Part shown: piece after piece, positions 10,738 to 23,662 of the stretch
How positions within the stretch are numbered: position 1 is the first letter of the stretch
How the letters are laid out: every line of letters starts with the position of its first letter
Source: Siphonodentalium dalli
Taxonomy: Eukaryota > Mollusca > Scaphopoda > Gadilida > Siphonodentaliidae
Reading direction: 5' to 3'
Assembly (NCBI GenBank): GCA_032622095.1
Contig: CP136061.1
Span: 250,677,582 to 250,741,581 of the forward strand
Length of the DNA stretch: 64,000 nt
The notes under the pieces: generated by a model
The model's database searches: none
Told to the model about the DNA's origin: nothing
The model's input: only the letters and a program-made list of their open reading frames with translations
Program-made: the position numbers and the translations under genes

Positions 10738-11356
10738 AACAATGGGCAACTGCCCCAAGAGCAGCCCAATAATATGGAAGCTCTATTGGGGCGGAACATA
10801 AGATGTCCTCACCAACCATATATTTATCATACAACCAATACTTTGAAAAAAATTTATGCTGATTTCTTTTCAAACTAATGAAAGACACAGAATAATTATT
10901 TGCTGAGAATATTCAATATAAACATGTACCGGGTACAAATCTTCAAACAAAATATCAATATTCAAGAAATTTAGAGTTCCCTCTCTTACAACAGTGAGCA
11001 CTGTGCCAGGAAAACTAATCGATCTTAGCCGATCGGGCAATTATTATATGTAGGTCAGGGGTTGTATTTTTCCAGAAAAAAATTCTTAAAAAATAAACTT
11101 ATAGCAAAAATTGATAATTTTAATACCAAGACAGCCGCTAACTAAATGTTAATATGTCTGTTTAAAGACATGGATGCTTTCGTTCCCAGACAACCGCTTC
11201 CTTTATAACTTTTGCTATGGAGATTTTGACCTTAAAGTTTAACATTAACCCTCTGTCCATGGGCCGTGTCGGTTGTCACGAAGATGAGTTTGTTGACCGC
11301 ACACTTCCTAGGCAAGAAATCACCCTCACAATGCAAATCATCAACATCATCGATAG
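10738..11356. other. no recognised feature
   Basis: No repeat family or coding motif was recognised. Confidence 0.35.
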
Positions 11357-11613
11357 CCAAGCCTTGAAATAGGGTGTCTGTCATTTGCAGAATGAGGTCC
11401 CCAGAGGGTGAATTTAGTGATGCTACTCCTCATAGTGGGCTAGCATCACCAAATTCACCCTCTGGGGACCTCATTCTGCTTACACCTCAGCAGAATGAGG
11501 TTCCCAGAGGGTGAATTTGGTGTGATGCTAGCCCGCTATGCGGGGTAGCATCACTAAATTCACCCTCTGGGAACCTCATTCGCAAATGACAGGCACACTA
11601 TTTCAAGGCTTGG
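11357..11613. mobile_element. hairpin MITE (AGAATGAGGT family), complete two-hairpin copy
   Basis: The outer inverted repeats are CCAAGCCTTGAAATAG at 11357 and CTATTTCAAGGCTTGG ending at 11613. Both are followed inward by GTCATTTGCAGAATGAGG or its complement. Between them sit two consecutive hairpins (about 11389-11480 and 11490-11580), each with GAATGAGGT...ACCTCATTC stems and CTAGCATCAC tips. This copy defines the full structure of the family. Confidence 0.85.
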
Positions 11614-11630
11614 CTGCACTTGATGGTGCA

Positions 11631-13641
11631 TAGGGCAGGCGGTATTGACATTTAAAAAAACCGTGCTTTTTCCAAATTAACATCGCAATATACGTTTTTA
11701 TTGAATACTATTTTTCTTTTGAAAAATACACCTTGAAAGTTCTAGGGTTGGGCGGTATTAACTTTAAAAAAAAATGATTTTTCCAAAATAACACCGTGAC
11801 ATACGATTTTATTGAATATTATTTTACTATTAAAAAATACCACGTAAAATCTAATTTTAAACGAGAGATATAACACTCCGGGTTTTCATTATAAGAGATG
11901 TAAAATTGTACACACTATCACCAGGCAGTAAATGATAAACTATTCTCAGAATGGCATGTGCCCATTTTATAAAGTTCCTGCCTTCTGGAATACGCAACAA
12001 CATTGAGTGAATTACAGGCTCACGTTATCCTAATTACTCCATTGTTTACATATCAGCACGCGATACACAATCCCGTTACGTCATAGCTAAGCACGTTCTT
12101 ATAGGTTGATAGAGGACATAGTAGAATTGGGCCGAGATGGTTCATTCTGGGCTGTCTGCAGTTTATCACTCACAATGAATTACGGAACATTTTTAATTAA
12201 CTTTTGAACACAGGAACAAGATAATCATAATTAATCATTGAACAGTAATACAATATTGCAGTTCGTGAGTTTATTTGTCCAAATTCTTGGCAAGGAAAAC
12301 TAACATGTACAAATACATCATACAATTTGTTTTCGATATTTTGTGTGATTAACAAGGGCAGCATGTTGCTCTGTTGGCTTAGTATATATTTTAATATCGG
12401 GGAAGTCCACCAAATGTGGGTGAAATGTTGCATGTAGCAGCGGTCTTACCGAGTCATCAAGGGAGGTAAACCCTACATGGAGTTTGGCGATATACTTCGT
12501 CAAATCCTGCGGGTCATATTCTGCGTCTGCAAATACTCAATGGCAGGCTGGTTGAATGAATGTCACAGATTTGCCAGTCAAGTTTTAAGATATAATACAA
12601 CGACAAATACCGCCGAGTCGTGAATCCGAAAGTTTGGATGAAGTATCGCTCGTGACGTTACACCGCTACCAGTTTGGATTCGGAAGAAGATACTCCATCG
12701 CTCTACTTCAGCCCAAAATACAACTGTTGCATCATTGGTTACAATAAAAGACAATGGAGACTTGGGAGCGACCATTAAAGGCTGCTTTCAATTAGCGGTC
12801 CGCTAAAGTATTCAACTTAGTAATGGATTGTAATTTGAAACCGTCTTTTGAGGTGATAAAATTGCAGTTGCGATATATTGAATTTTTATTTTACACACGG
12901 TTTCAATACGGTTTTTCTGTTCCAAACCGACTATAGTCAATATATTGAAATATCGCCCAGCCCTACGTTTTAAACGAGAAATATAACACACTGAGTTTTC
13001 GTTATAACCAGGCAGTATATGAGTAAACTATTCAAGGAATGGCATATGCCCATTCTGTTAAGTTCCTGAGTTTGCAACAACATTAGCGAATTACAGGCTT
13101 ACGGTGTCCAGATTACTTCCTTGTATATAGACCCCAGCACGTGGACATCAGTATACGCATACAAAACATTTTTAATGAACTATTGAACATACAAACAAGA
13201 GAATCTTAATTAATCGTTGAACAAAATTGACCATGAGCAGTCATTCAACAATCACCCATTGCGTTACTTCTGCAAAGAGAATGTCTTCTTGGAGCTCTTG
13301 GCTCTGCGCATAAATATTTACATAATGCATACCGGTATAGGTACGATGGTCCTTGTGACAGTTTATGAGTTTATTTGTCTAAATTCAGCCCAAAATACAA
13401 CAGTCGCTGTCAATGTGTCTGTCGTCAATGGTAACAATAAGATAAGAGAAGGGTGGGAAAGAAATCGGAGAGGTTAGAGAAAAGCTACTTTCAATCAGCG
13501 TCCACTGAAGTAGTCAACTATTGGACTGTAACCATCTTATCGTGGTTGCGATATATTGAATTTTTATTTTACACATGGTTTCAGTGCGGTTTTTCATTTC
13601 CGAACTGACTAGTCAATATATTGAAATACCGCCCAGCCCTA
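11631..13641. mobile_element. tandem GGGYTGGGCGRTA-ended DNA elements
   Basis: Left-end sequence occurs twice (TAGGGCAGGCGGTATT at 11631, TAGGGTTGGGCGGTATT at 11743), and right-end sequence occurs twice (ATATCGCCCAGCCCTA ending 12965, ATACCGCCCAGCCCTA ending 13641). The interior of 11849-12965 is repeated in the same orientation from 12966 without its own left end. Examples include AACGAGARATATAACAC, AGGCAGTA and the 'GAACATACAAACAAG' region. It looks like a head-to-tail chain of non-autonomous elements; hAT affinity is possible. No intact transposase frame was seen. Confidence 0.75.
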
Positions 13642-14940
13642 CCAGTGTACATGCCATTCGGATGCAGTGTAGTCACCGTTCGACCACAGTGTACTTGTTG
13701 TTGGGCGTGGTGATAAACTGTATTTACAAAATCTGACACCGTGGTCGAACAGCAAGTACACAGCCAGGCCTTAAAATCCGACATGAATCAGAATAATGAT
13801 TCTCATTCTGATTCTCATAAAAAGTCTTGATTCCCTGTAGAAACATTGTGTATTGATTCACGAAAATTTTATGGATTTTAAGGCCTGACTTCGGTGACAG
13901 TGGACATGTTGGTTATCAGTCGAAAATACATTACCTGTCACAATATTATTGAACTGCCGATATACTATTTTAATTGATTTTTGCGTGGGTGAAAACTATT
14001 GATAATTATCGGTTTCTACATTGTATATAATCTTCCTTTCCGCATATTTCACGCAGCCTTTGACTCCGTGATAATGAACACGTGCTTGTCGCTTGATCAT
14101 ATAAAAGGGCCGGGGGGCTCTTGATGGCATGTTTCTTGTAACGAGTACAGAATAACAACGTTGTCTGGATAGGAGTAGGAAACATGTTATAATATGTAAC
14201 ATATACATGCACTAGTTTAATCATAGATAATATAAATTAAGATAAGGCAAACTAAATAACATGTGTTTCCGATTTGTTGACCTAAAAACTCAAGGTAGAT
14301 AGGTACTAGTACATGTGTACATGTACACATATTCGGCTACATGACATCATCTCAGGATGATTTCGTGATATAGCCTTTCCATCACAGTTGAATAAATTCT
14401 TTCCTGTTAAGCATTCATAATTCATTGCATTTGGAAACTTTGGAATTCACCGAAGACACGCCCCATATTGTATTTAAGTTCATGTCAATCATTCACGGCA
14501 GGCTTTTGAGCCGGGGTCTGACAGTAAAAGTGACAAATCATTGGTTACCACGCCAGAGCGCTGCTTGTTTTGCAGGTGTTGAACAACACATGGATAATTA
14601 ATATTTAAAATTATTTACATCATTGTAGATTTTAATGTGTCGATTACACATGTACATGTATGTGTAATCATATCCTCATGAAGATTACAAATGACATTGG
14701 ACCCTTGGCATACAGGTAATCGACCTTTAATCGGACGTGACGCTGAATATTAAATATTCAAAGAATACATGTACATTGCGACGTGAACTCAAAGTTTTTT
14801 GTTTGTTAGAAATCTCAATTGCATCTCTATTAATTCGTGCAGCATGATCAATGTCATCTAAATTTATTTATTAGTTTTTTTCCGGAAAAATTCTAAATGT
14901 ATATGTAAAACATTTAACACCAATCAATCATGCATCACCC
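13642..14940. other. mostly unrecognised
   Basis: It holds the short repeat at 13784-13855 shared with 7468-7520, a palindrome at about 14643-14670 (GATTACACAT and ATGTGTAATC around a GTAC-type centre), and a TACATGTGTACATGTACA string near 14310. No gene was recognised. Confidence 0.4.
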
Positions 14941-16269
14941 ATGCCTCCCACGATGCCAAAAAAACATTGTATTATGTTGGCAACATTCCATTTCGTTATC
15001 TTGACAGCATTTGTTGCGTTGACAGTTACCTCGACCACATTTGTTGCGTTGACGGTCATGTCAATCGCGTTATGTTGTGTTGATGGTTACCTCGACCACG
15101 TTGGAGTAACGTTACGACCGCGCTGCGATTATAACACGAGAACCCTGTTGACGGTAAACTCTTAAAGCGGTTCCAACGCAGTCGAGAGGGACACTTATTT
15201 TGAGATTATGTGTACAACAACCCCATCATGATGATGATAAGCAACAGTACATGACACCTCAGTGACCTCTATCAACTAGGCACGCCAATGGATGACAACT
15301 TGACATTGTCATTGTACACTAACAAAACAGTGTAAGTGACGCAAACCGAAATCAGCTAACAAAAGGCACCGAAATCATGTAATCTCAAGATCAGAATGAA
15401 TGTGGTTAAACACATTGGACACATTAGTGATAACAGGCATGATTCATTGATTTGGCAAAAGCATGATGATGAATTTCAATTAACGCATTTCCGAAATTCG
15501 TGCAACATTGCCAACATTCATTCATTTGACAGAGCCTCAGTAGGCTTATGTGTAGTTGCGGAGTAAATTTCACATTAACTGTTACATTATGTCTCAGACT
15601 ATCACAATGTCACATCTAGTTCAGTTGGTTATAGAGTTTATTTCGTCGGGAAACAGACAACTTACTGCGCTCTTTTCTTGTCTTGCTCATTTTTGATCTT
15701 TGGTTTCGCTTTCGATCGCTTTTTCCGCGATTGAATGGCCAGGGCTGAAATGAAACAAGTGTTCAGGTGATAAAGGGATGATTAAACAAGATGTCCGGTA
15801 TCGAAAAAACGATCAAGATGTCACAAATAAGTTGAAATTTACCCTTTCTTGGTATTTTAGAACTCATTGTCAAACAATTCCAACATTCTTTTGCCCTCCA
15901 ATGCGCATGCGTTCACCAAGTAAATAGCATTGTGGGAAGCTGATTCCGCTGTCATGTTGAAATCTGTTGCCAATGAAATTCTTCCATAGAGGTTAGAGTT
16001 CAAATGACGTTATCTGTGTTTACATATTCGAATGTAGCAAACAAAACAAATCTTTGGCAACAGATTTGAACATTTCCACCATCGCCCCCTCATTAAACTT
16101 TATATGGAATGTCACATTTAATCTCTGTGCGTGGCCATGTCTGAAAATAAAAAAAAAATGCAATTTTGCAAGTTGCTCGCACATGACTGTCACTCAAACT
16201 TTACGTTGTTAACGTCATTTTTGTGACGGTATTACGTCACAATATAGGTCTAATGGTATGGGATCTCGT
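14941..16269. other. mostly unrecognised; short 30-bp repeats
   Basis: At about 15008-15105 three degenerate copies of a TTTGTTGCGTTGAC-containing unit of about 30 bp make a hydrophobic open frame that I do not consider a gene. Imperfect inverted ATCTGTTGCCAA / TTGGCAACAGAT strings occur near 15962 and 16055. Nothing else was recognised. Confidence 0.4.
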
Positions 16270-17745
16270 TTTCACGGTAGAGGGGTATAGCCTGGTCGAT
16301 AAAAGTCACATTTCAGCACATGAGTTCTTATTCAACGGATAGTGAATAGCGGAAGTCAACAACAACAACATAAACGTCATAAAAGGTTTAACCGAGATTA
16401 AATTTGGACTAAGTTGGTTTGTTTTCAATTTGAAGAGGAATATATCCTATATAACATATCCAAACTCCGCTCAAATCCGCTCTGAGCATTTTTTGTAATT
16501 GAAGATGGCGTCCAAGATGGCCGTCATTTCCGTTAAGTCGATTTTATGCAATTTTAATGAGAAAATCTTGTCATCTGTATACACAGGTATACATTTTCGT
16601 GAAGCTAAGACATAACGCCACCTTTTTGTGCCATAATTGGAACTCCCCGTCCAAGATGGTCGCCAAAATGCGGCCGCGGAATTGGAAATATTTACGTTTT
16701 TACTATAATTTAAGTAGGCCTATCTGCTGTTTGGAACTGGTTGAGAATTCTAACTTTATTTTGGATTTAGCATGTTAACTGACCACTGGAGCAAATAAAT
16801 ATGCCATTCGTGGGCTCCCAACCCCTTCCAGCGATGTATATATACGTTTTACGTCCATGCCCCTTCCGATCACTCAAAAACTCTATTTTACAGAAGACGG
16901 TACCGGTATAACATATCACAAAATATCACCATTGGGATTCTAGTCACATTTTATCAAGAAATTGGAAGAACTGTGCAATGCAGCCTACATGTAAGTGAAG
17001 CTTTCTATTTGTTGTGGATATTCCAACTCGATTGTACCGGTACCAAAATTGTAACTTTGGCTCAAAATGACTGCCAAACTGGCGGCCAAAATATGGAAAA
17101 TTGTAAATATTGTCATAGCGTGCCATGCAACTGCTTACAAATTGTGGTTGATGCTCACAATTGACTATTCTGGCTTATATATATTGAATACTAATATTTC
17201 TGATGCATCTTGGTTAATTGTTACTATTTTAACCACTGAAATTACCAGAATTATTCGAATTTTTCTGTCACAAACATGGCATCAAAATCGGCAAAAAAAT
17301 CACTGTTCAAGTTTGAACCATTTTAAAAAAGTAAAATGGAACTCTCTTTGGTATCAAAGGTGTTTATTGTTTTGACGTGTGTTAAATATGTCACACTGAG
17401 GTGTTTTAGGCAAAATTACTCAAGATGGCTTGTAAAAATGTTAAATTTGTCACATATATTCTGATCACCATTCTCTGCTGTTCCGACAGGGTAGCAATTG
17501 TGACTCACTTGGTTATTAAACATGCTACTTAATCAACTAAATGTTCTATTCTGATTGTCCCAGTACCTTATGAGGCATGGCAATTCCATTTTAAGGAATG
17601 CTGTATGGATTTTGCATAAAACTTCTTTTGTGATGCTGTCCATGTTTTTTGAACGGATATGGGTAGAACGTTGAAACGGAACTGAGAGGGATCATATGTG
17701 GCTACACATTAGCATCAACATTGTTCAACTTAATACAGTGTGTAT
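16270..17745 (+). mobile_element. giant foldback element 1, left arm
   Basis: This arm is mirrored, piece by piece, in the segments 18884-19034, 19339-19639, 20430-20545, 23590-24335 and 24593-24605. Matching landmarks include GGTCGATAAA, GACTAAGTTGGTTT, the GATGGCGTCCAAGATGG segment, CACCATTGGGATTCTAGTC, ACTCAAGATGGC, GTCCCAGTACCTTATGAGGC and ACGGAACTGAGAGGGA, each present as its reverse complement on the right. Divergence between arms is substantial, so it is old. It contains several CCAAGATGG / GGCGGCCAAA strings but no coding frame. Confidence 0.85.
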
Positions 17746-18883
17746 GTCTGTTGACTGTATGGCCATAAGTGAGGTGAGTAGCTACCGGTATACAGGGCGT
17801 TATTGTATTCGTGAATGATGATGTGAATAGTTATACAATGTGTGACTATATGGTCATGGATGGGGTGTCCATGTTGAGACGGATAGTTATATAAGGAGTA
17901 GCTTTATGGTAATGTGTGAGGTGTACATATTTACATGGAGTGGATGTCTGGTCATTGAAGTGGCGTATGGGTACAACGAGATGCTGGGTATACAGTGAAT
18001 AGCTGAATGCTCAATTGCTCATGGATGGATTGTATAAGTATACAGCGAGCGGCTGAATTGTCATGGTTGAGCTGTATTTTGCAAGTCTGGAGTGTATGAG
18101 TGGCCATGTGTGCGGGGTATATCTAGAAGGACTGTATGGACCTGGAGTGATTATATGGCCATGGCTGAGGTGTATATGTATATCATGAGAGGTTATATGA
18201 CCACGGTGTGGCCAATGTGGATATAGGGAGTGCCAGTATGGCAAAATTAATGGGGAGGTAAATTGGTATACAAGGAGTGACTGTATGATCTCGAATGTGG
18301 TGTATGAGTATAGGGCGAGTGGTTGAATTGTCATGGATGAGGTGATATGCAAGTCTGGAGTGTATGAATGGCCGTGGCCATTTGGCCAAGGATGTCGCAA
18401 ATATATATGCAAATACGCATACAAGTGACGTATTATCATGAATGTCGCGAACAGGTATACCAGGAGTGTCTATGTGGTCATGGGTGGGGTGCATCTAGCT
18501 GTATATCTTGAGCGGCTATATGGCTATGAATGTGGCAAATATATATACATGGAGTGACTGTATGACCAATGGTGAGGCGAATAGGCGAAGGACGTTACTG
18601 TATGTTCATGAATGTAGTGAATATGTATACATGTCGTGACTATATGGTCAAGGGTGAGGTGTATAGGAGTATAACTGGTGTTCCTGCATGGTTATTCACG
18701 GCTATTTGGCCATGTGTTGGGTGTATGGGTACACCCAGGTGTGGCTGTATGGTATTGGGTGAGGTGTATGCGTATACAGTGGGTGGCACATGGTCATTTA
18801 TGTGGTGTTCGTGAATATATGGAGTGACTGCATGGTCATGTGTGAGCTGTATTGGTGTAATGGATGACTATTGCTTTCCTGTC
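17746..18883 (+). repeat. foldback element 1, minisatellite core
   Basis: A degenerate tandem array of units of about 40 bp with the theme CTGTATGGTCATG.GTGAGG then TGTATATGTATACATGGAG. A longer-range period of roughly 260 bp is marked by ACAGCGAGYGGYTGAATTG near 18040 and 18305. The unit theme recurs at 35476-36250 and 36620-38360 in the same orientation. Long open frames on both strands come from the repeat and are not genes. Confidence 0.85.
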
Positions 18884-19034
18884 GCTATAACTCAAGGATA
18901 TGTTAATCGATATAGAGGTAATATCAGAGTGTTCTCCACCTTAATGGCGTTTTATATGCAATATGAAGGAAACAGTTTTCCTGACAATTGTTTATAAGTT
19001 AATCAATTTTGATGCTAATGGGCCACAGTAGCCA

Positions 19035-19338
19035 CATAATATGGCTGAATGGGTCACTCTCACCAAAAAAAGTGCTGAAGGGTTTGAAAATGTGCTGAAG
19101 GGTACACAGGGTTTGTGATCGGCACTAACACCGTTACTAAAACTGTATTTCTGAAAGTCTGACGCCCATTAGCAGTTCGTTTTCAGTTCATTTTAATGTT
19201 CATTGGAACGAAAACAATCATTCTCTAACAGAAATCATGGCAGATACGAAAACTAAACGTCATTTAGAACGAGATTTCAAAACCTGTGTACACTTCAGCA
19301 CTTCATTTGGTGAGAGTGACCCCTTCAGCCATAATATG
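19035..19338. mobile_element. GCTGAAGGG-ended MITE inserted in foldback arm
   Basis: Flanked by the 9-bp direct repeat CATAATATG (19035-19043 and 19330-19338). The inverted ends read GGCTGAATGGGTCACTCTC and GAGAGTGACCCCTTCAGCC, followed by repeated AGTGCTGAAGGG strings. Removing it restores the arm sequence GCCACAT...TCCCTCTCAG. An 8-9 bp duplication would fit hAT or Mutator-like elements. A related split copy lies at 43629-44706. Confidence 0.8.
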
Positions 19339-19639
19339 TTCCCTCTCAGTTCCGTTTCAACATTCTTCCATCAATAACATGGACAGAATCTCAAAAGAAG
19401 TTTTCGGTAAAATCCGTACTACGGTACATCCCTTAAAATGATTTGTCATGCCTCATAAGGTACTGAGACAACCATAATATAACAGTTAGTTGTCAGTTGA
19501 TTAAGTTTTAATAACCAAATGAGTCACAATTTGCAACCTTTTCGGATCAGCAGAGAATACTGTTCGGAATAAATGTGACAAGTCAACTTTTTACCAAATT
19601 TGGGTGCCATTTTGCATGCCATCTTGAGTAATGTTGTCT

Positions 19640-20430
19640 AAAGATAGAGATAGTTTTATTCCTCCATATCACAGGATAATATGTTACAATCTTACACAAT
19701 TATATACATTACATGATATCACATTATGAAATATAAATAATGGCAATTCGTTGTCTAAAAAGTTGTTCCTCGTCACACATGAGGTGTATTTCCGAGCGTA
19801 TACATCCACCGAAACAGTACTCTAGAAACTTTATGTCGGTCATTGAATCTAACCTATTGTAAACTTCAACTGTATAGTTGTCAATAATAAAATACCAGAA
19901 AGAGTTTCGCGTTGTCAGTGCGAACTCAGAAGAACAGTCAGTGTACAACTGGTTGGAAAACGCTCGTTGGCAATGGTGACACATTGAATCGTTGTCATAT
20001 GTCGTTCTGTTGAGAATGTTAGGCATCTGAATACTTAAAGCAGAGAAGGGCTACTCTTCTCGCCATAAACACCATATCCTCCAATTGCTAAATGGGTCTG
20101 TTTTAACTTGGTAGAAAAGTGCATATCCGATAGTTGTGGATTATAATATATCCGACGTGAGTAATGGGCAACAAGCCTTTCTTTAATCAATCGCTCCCAT
20201 GTTGCTAGAGACGGAAATATTCGTGAGTTAGCAAATGTTACGAGAATGTCATACAAATCATACGTTTTAAGGATTCTATATATTTCCTTGAGGAAGCCTG
20301 TTTCTGTGCGACCATAAATGAGGTTACCGCGGAGATTGAATAAAAATATTTCTAGAGCATGCCTGTGATTACTCGGTGAATTTATCAATGTTCCGCTAGG
20401 AACAGTAACTTTCTGCGCTCAATTTCATTT
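19640..20430 (-). mobile_element. LINE 3' fragment inserted in foldback arm
   Basis: Insertion that replaces about 200 bp of the arm. On the minus strand it contains a broken reverse-transcriptase C-terminal reading frame and then an AT-rich 3' end (GGAGGAATAAAACTATCTCT) terminating at about 19640. A short ATCTCT-type tail instead of poly-A is common in CR1/L2-like LINEs; the clade is not determined. Confidence 0.65.
19724..20388 (-). pseudogene. LINE ORF2 C-terminal fragment, frameshifted
   Basis: Minus-strand frame 20388-20035 runs 117 codons and ends in a stop. A shifted frame continues from about 20055 through 19724 for a further 100 or more codons, so a single frameshift separates the two parts. 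The upstream part has basic and aromatic residues (WERLIKERL, HYSRRIYYNP) typical of the region after the RT domain. The downstream part has a degraded CCHC-like knuckle (CHHC then Y instead of His, then C), followed by RNSFWYFIIDN and DIKFLEYCFGG, which match the C-terminal end of many LINE polymerases (R..FW..I...FL...LGG pattern). No RT or endonuclease catalytic motif remains. It is a dead fragment, and the arm insertion context supports retrotransposition. Confidence 0.65.
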
Positions 20431-21591
20431 GTGATTGCAAATTCGTATAATTCTGGTAATTTCAGTGGTTAAAATAGTAAAAGTTAATCAATGTGCATCA
20501 GAAATAATATTAGTATTCAATGTATAGAAGACAGATTATACATATAGGCCTAAAAAAAATACGTTTGTTTCGGGTAACCCGCCCGTCCGCTCGCCGGACC
20601 GCCCGCGTGCGCCGTAAACTTTTTATTTGCAAAATTAATTTTTCACAACTTTCAGTCTGAAAATTACCAATCTCATTCTCCCAACTTGACCTTATTCTTC
20701 CAGTTTCTATTAGTTTAAGTTGCTGACTTTAATTCAATGAGTCCTTAGCCCAAATATCTTGCAAAATCGCGCTCACAAAACACACCGAACTGGGGTTAGT
20801 GGACCAACTGACATCCAAAAACGGGATGCCTCGAAAATAGGTAACTTTAACCGAAAATAAAATGAAGTCGATTAGACTTATGGGCCATGCATGGGCATAT
20901 GATATGTTTATTAACACAATTTATATGTGTGGGATGTTGGTTAATAGAAATTAAATGACTTTGAACATATATGACAAGTGATTGTTTCATAGAAATTCTC
21001 AATAAATTTGCAGTTAATTTTTCTACCGGTAGTCTCTAAAACATGTAACCCCAGTATGAGATGCAAACATTGATGATGTGGGAAGATGAAGGAAGGTGGG
21101 GATTTTTTTTACCAGTTTGAATACTATGCTTTAAGTTTAACACATTGTGTTATTATGGTATAGCTACTTAACTCTACATATATATTATATCAAGAAGCAA
21201 TCATTTATTAGTCCTGACTATAATTTGTATTTCTATTACCCTACTAGTATAAAGTCTATATAAGAGGTATATAGATGTACTGACTAAGTATGAGCTGGGA
21301 TATATACACACACCGTGTATCAGATTTATAGAGGTACGCAATGACTTTAATAGTGTCAACTGGTATATATATTGTTGTTTTATTTAGTTCATTAAGATTT
21401 AAACATCTTATGTTATAAAGTCATCTGATAGTGTCATTATGTCAAATCGAAAATTTCCCAATTTATTTTTCCCAATTGCATGGGCCCGGACCCTTTCCCA
21501 AAATACCCAAGGGTTCTGATATCGGCGAAGCAGACACTTGTGTCCAATGTGGAGAAGGTGGTGGTGTGGTGAAAGATTCAAGACTCACTCC

Positions 21592-22419
21592 AATACTCTC
21601 AGGTGCCAAATAAAAGTGCTGGCCAAATACAAGTGCTGGGTGACATTTTTACCAAAAAAAGAATAATAGTGCTGGTGCACAATAAATGTGCTGGGTTACG
21701 GATTTTACTTTTCATGGTAGTATGCTTAAAACTCGAGCCATAAAGGCTTATGCATACATTTATATAGTACAGGGAATCATACCTGTGCGGAGGATGTGAC
21801 ATTTAGGTATTATGCATCATGTATCTTCACTATCTTGTTTACCCCATTCATACATTATGTAAGACAATGCGTGAAATTACATATTACTCATATGATATAA
21901 AGTTGGAATAGATTGTCTTACATGTTGATTGTTGTATTATACAGTACACACTGCACATGACTTGTTGTTCTCTTGTAGGTTGGGGGTCTTCGGGTATAGA
22001 TGGTTCATTATTCCGATGGTTCATTATTCTGAGGGTTCATTATTCCGCTTTTCCATGAGGGTTCATAATTCCGACTATTTCAATATTCCGATACCTTCTA
22101 TATGGCTTAGAATACTAGATAATTTGGGATCGGAATAATGAATCAAACAAAACAGAAAAAACCTAAATTACACACCATTTCACCACTTTGTATACTATAT
22201 AGGGATTAGCCATACGGAATACAAGAAGGGGTGGGAAAACTTAAGGCTGTTTATTAAATATGATTTTCAGTTGTGTTGCACAAAACAACCCCTTTTCAAC
22301 ATCACAAATAAAAGGATATCTAATGCTGAACAAACTATGTACAATGCTATGTGTTTGCTCCTAAGTTATGTATATCAACAATCTATTGTATTTATATATG
22401 TGTTATTATCATTTCCAAT

Positions 22420-22452
<33 letters not shown>

Positions 22453-23287
22453 GAGTGATAGTTAACTCAAGTAACTCACTCACTGTATAATTCAATTGAT
22501 TAATATATTTAGGTTGAAACTTGTGTAGGCCTACTAGTAGATTGAAGTTCTTGTCCAAAATCATACTCAGTTTACAATTTTACATTAAGCCTAATTTGAT
22601 TTTTTTTCGAAGAATTTACAATCAATTTTACATTTCTCTCACCAAATAATGCATTAAAACAGAAAAAGTATGAAACTGTGTTGTTTAAATATCTTAATAT
22701 TAAAGGAATATACTTTAATGCTTCTCATGAAATTATTTGTATGCAGAAAACACTCAGTCAAACTGGTAACTTTTAGCGCTTTTTCTGGGTTTCGCGTTGC
22801 CTATTTTCGAGGCACATCGTTTTTCATTATAAATTGTGATTATGGAACTGATTTTGGAGTTAACAAAAACATTTTAATTGTAGAATAAGTCCTGTGATCC
22901 ATGGGCCATCTTTTCTATCGTTTCGGGTCCCGTGAACTCGGCCCAGTTCACGTTTTGCGCTTTATTACAAACCGAAAGTAGACGAAGTAAAAGATTGGGC
23001 GAACCGTGATTCTCAAAATAGGTTTTATATCGAAGCGATGTCGCATCTCAGTCTACTAAAACAACTTTATTTAGTGGTTTGTGACTTCTAGTATTAACAT
23101 TAGCACACATGTGATTCGATCCATTCTTATATTCGTTTGTTTATCACCCAAAAAAAGAATAAATGTCACAGTATGTGACGGATTTACCCCCAAAAAATAA
23201 TAAACGTGATGGGTCACAATAAGCGTGATTGTGTGTATTTTTGCTCCAAATTAATAAACGTGCCGGCACGTTTATTTGGCACCTGAG
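21592..23287. mobile_element. nested TIR element (CTCTCAGGTGCCAAATAAA ends)
   Basis: The left end ATACTCTCAGGTGCCAAATA and its complement at 23268-23287 (TATTTGGCACCTGAGAGTAT) define it. Subterminal AAAGTGCTGG-type strings on the left are matched by AAACGTGCCGG-type strings on the right. It contains a (CAAT)n tract at about 22420-22450. A CAGGTGCC core would fit hAT, but I found no clean 8-bp target duplication. Confidence 0.6.
22413..22452. repeat. (CAAT)n microsatellite
   Basis: About eight CAAT repeats. It may be the 3' tail of a retroposon, but no body was recognised upstream. Confidence 0.85.
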
Positions 23288-23606
23288 AGTATGCGAGATG
23301 TATACAAATTTAAGAGCGGTCTGACTCCTGTTATTGCCAAGCCATTATGGCAAAAACTAATAAAATTTGAAATAAAATATTATAAAATACAGTGCCTTAA
23401 GAGTTCATTTACAATATTATATCCAGATAAACTGTATACATAGTGTACCTGTATAGAAAATACATTTAGGGCTATTAATACTTTGTATGTTATGGGAATT
23501 TAAAAATAAAAAGTTTACCCCCCCCCCCCCGCTTACCCTATTTTTTCGCCCTCCGTTACCGGAAACAAAGGTATATTTTTTTAGGCCTTAGAAAATGTTT
23601 TTCATC

Positions 23607-23662
23607 AACCACATCTTATAAGCGGTTGCATGGTAACCACATCTTATAAGCGGTTGCATGGT
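23607..23662. repeat. 28-bp direct duplication
   Basis: Two perfect tandem copies of a 28-bp unit beginning AACCACATCTTATAAGCGG, inside the foldback right arm. The left arm has a single counterpart. Confidence 0.9.

Larger units (their letters stand above)
20546..23588. mobile_element. 3-kb TIR element (AGGCCTAAAAAAA ends) inside foldback arm
   Basis: The ends are inverted: AGGCCTAAAAAAAATACG then TTTGTTTCGGGTAAC on the left, GTTACCGGAAACAAAGG then TATTTTTTTAGGCCT on the right. Second-level inverted similarity exists between about 20740-20870 and 22770-22860 (TACCTATTTTCGAGGCAT / TGCCTATTTTCGAGGCAC). It contains a nested TIR element at 21592-23287. No transposase motif was recognised; target duplication unclear. 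Confidence 0.65.

Noticed and set aside
13678-13780. Inverted GTTCGACCAC / GTGGTCGAAC pair as a transposon boundary
   Set aside because: The neighbouring GTGTACTTG blocks are in the wrong order for a simple inverted repeat, and no target duplication is visible.
14941-15165. Hydrophobic 74-codon frame as a membrane peptide
   Set aside because: Made of a threefold 30-bp repeat; no start context or conservation evidence.
18011-18494. His/Thr/Pro-rich minus-strand frames of 100-142 codons
   Set aside because: They translate the degenerate minisatellite core; similar frames appear at 35337-35810 and 36923-37318 for the same reason.
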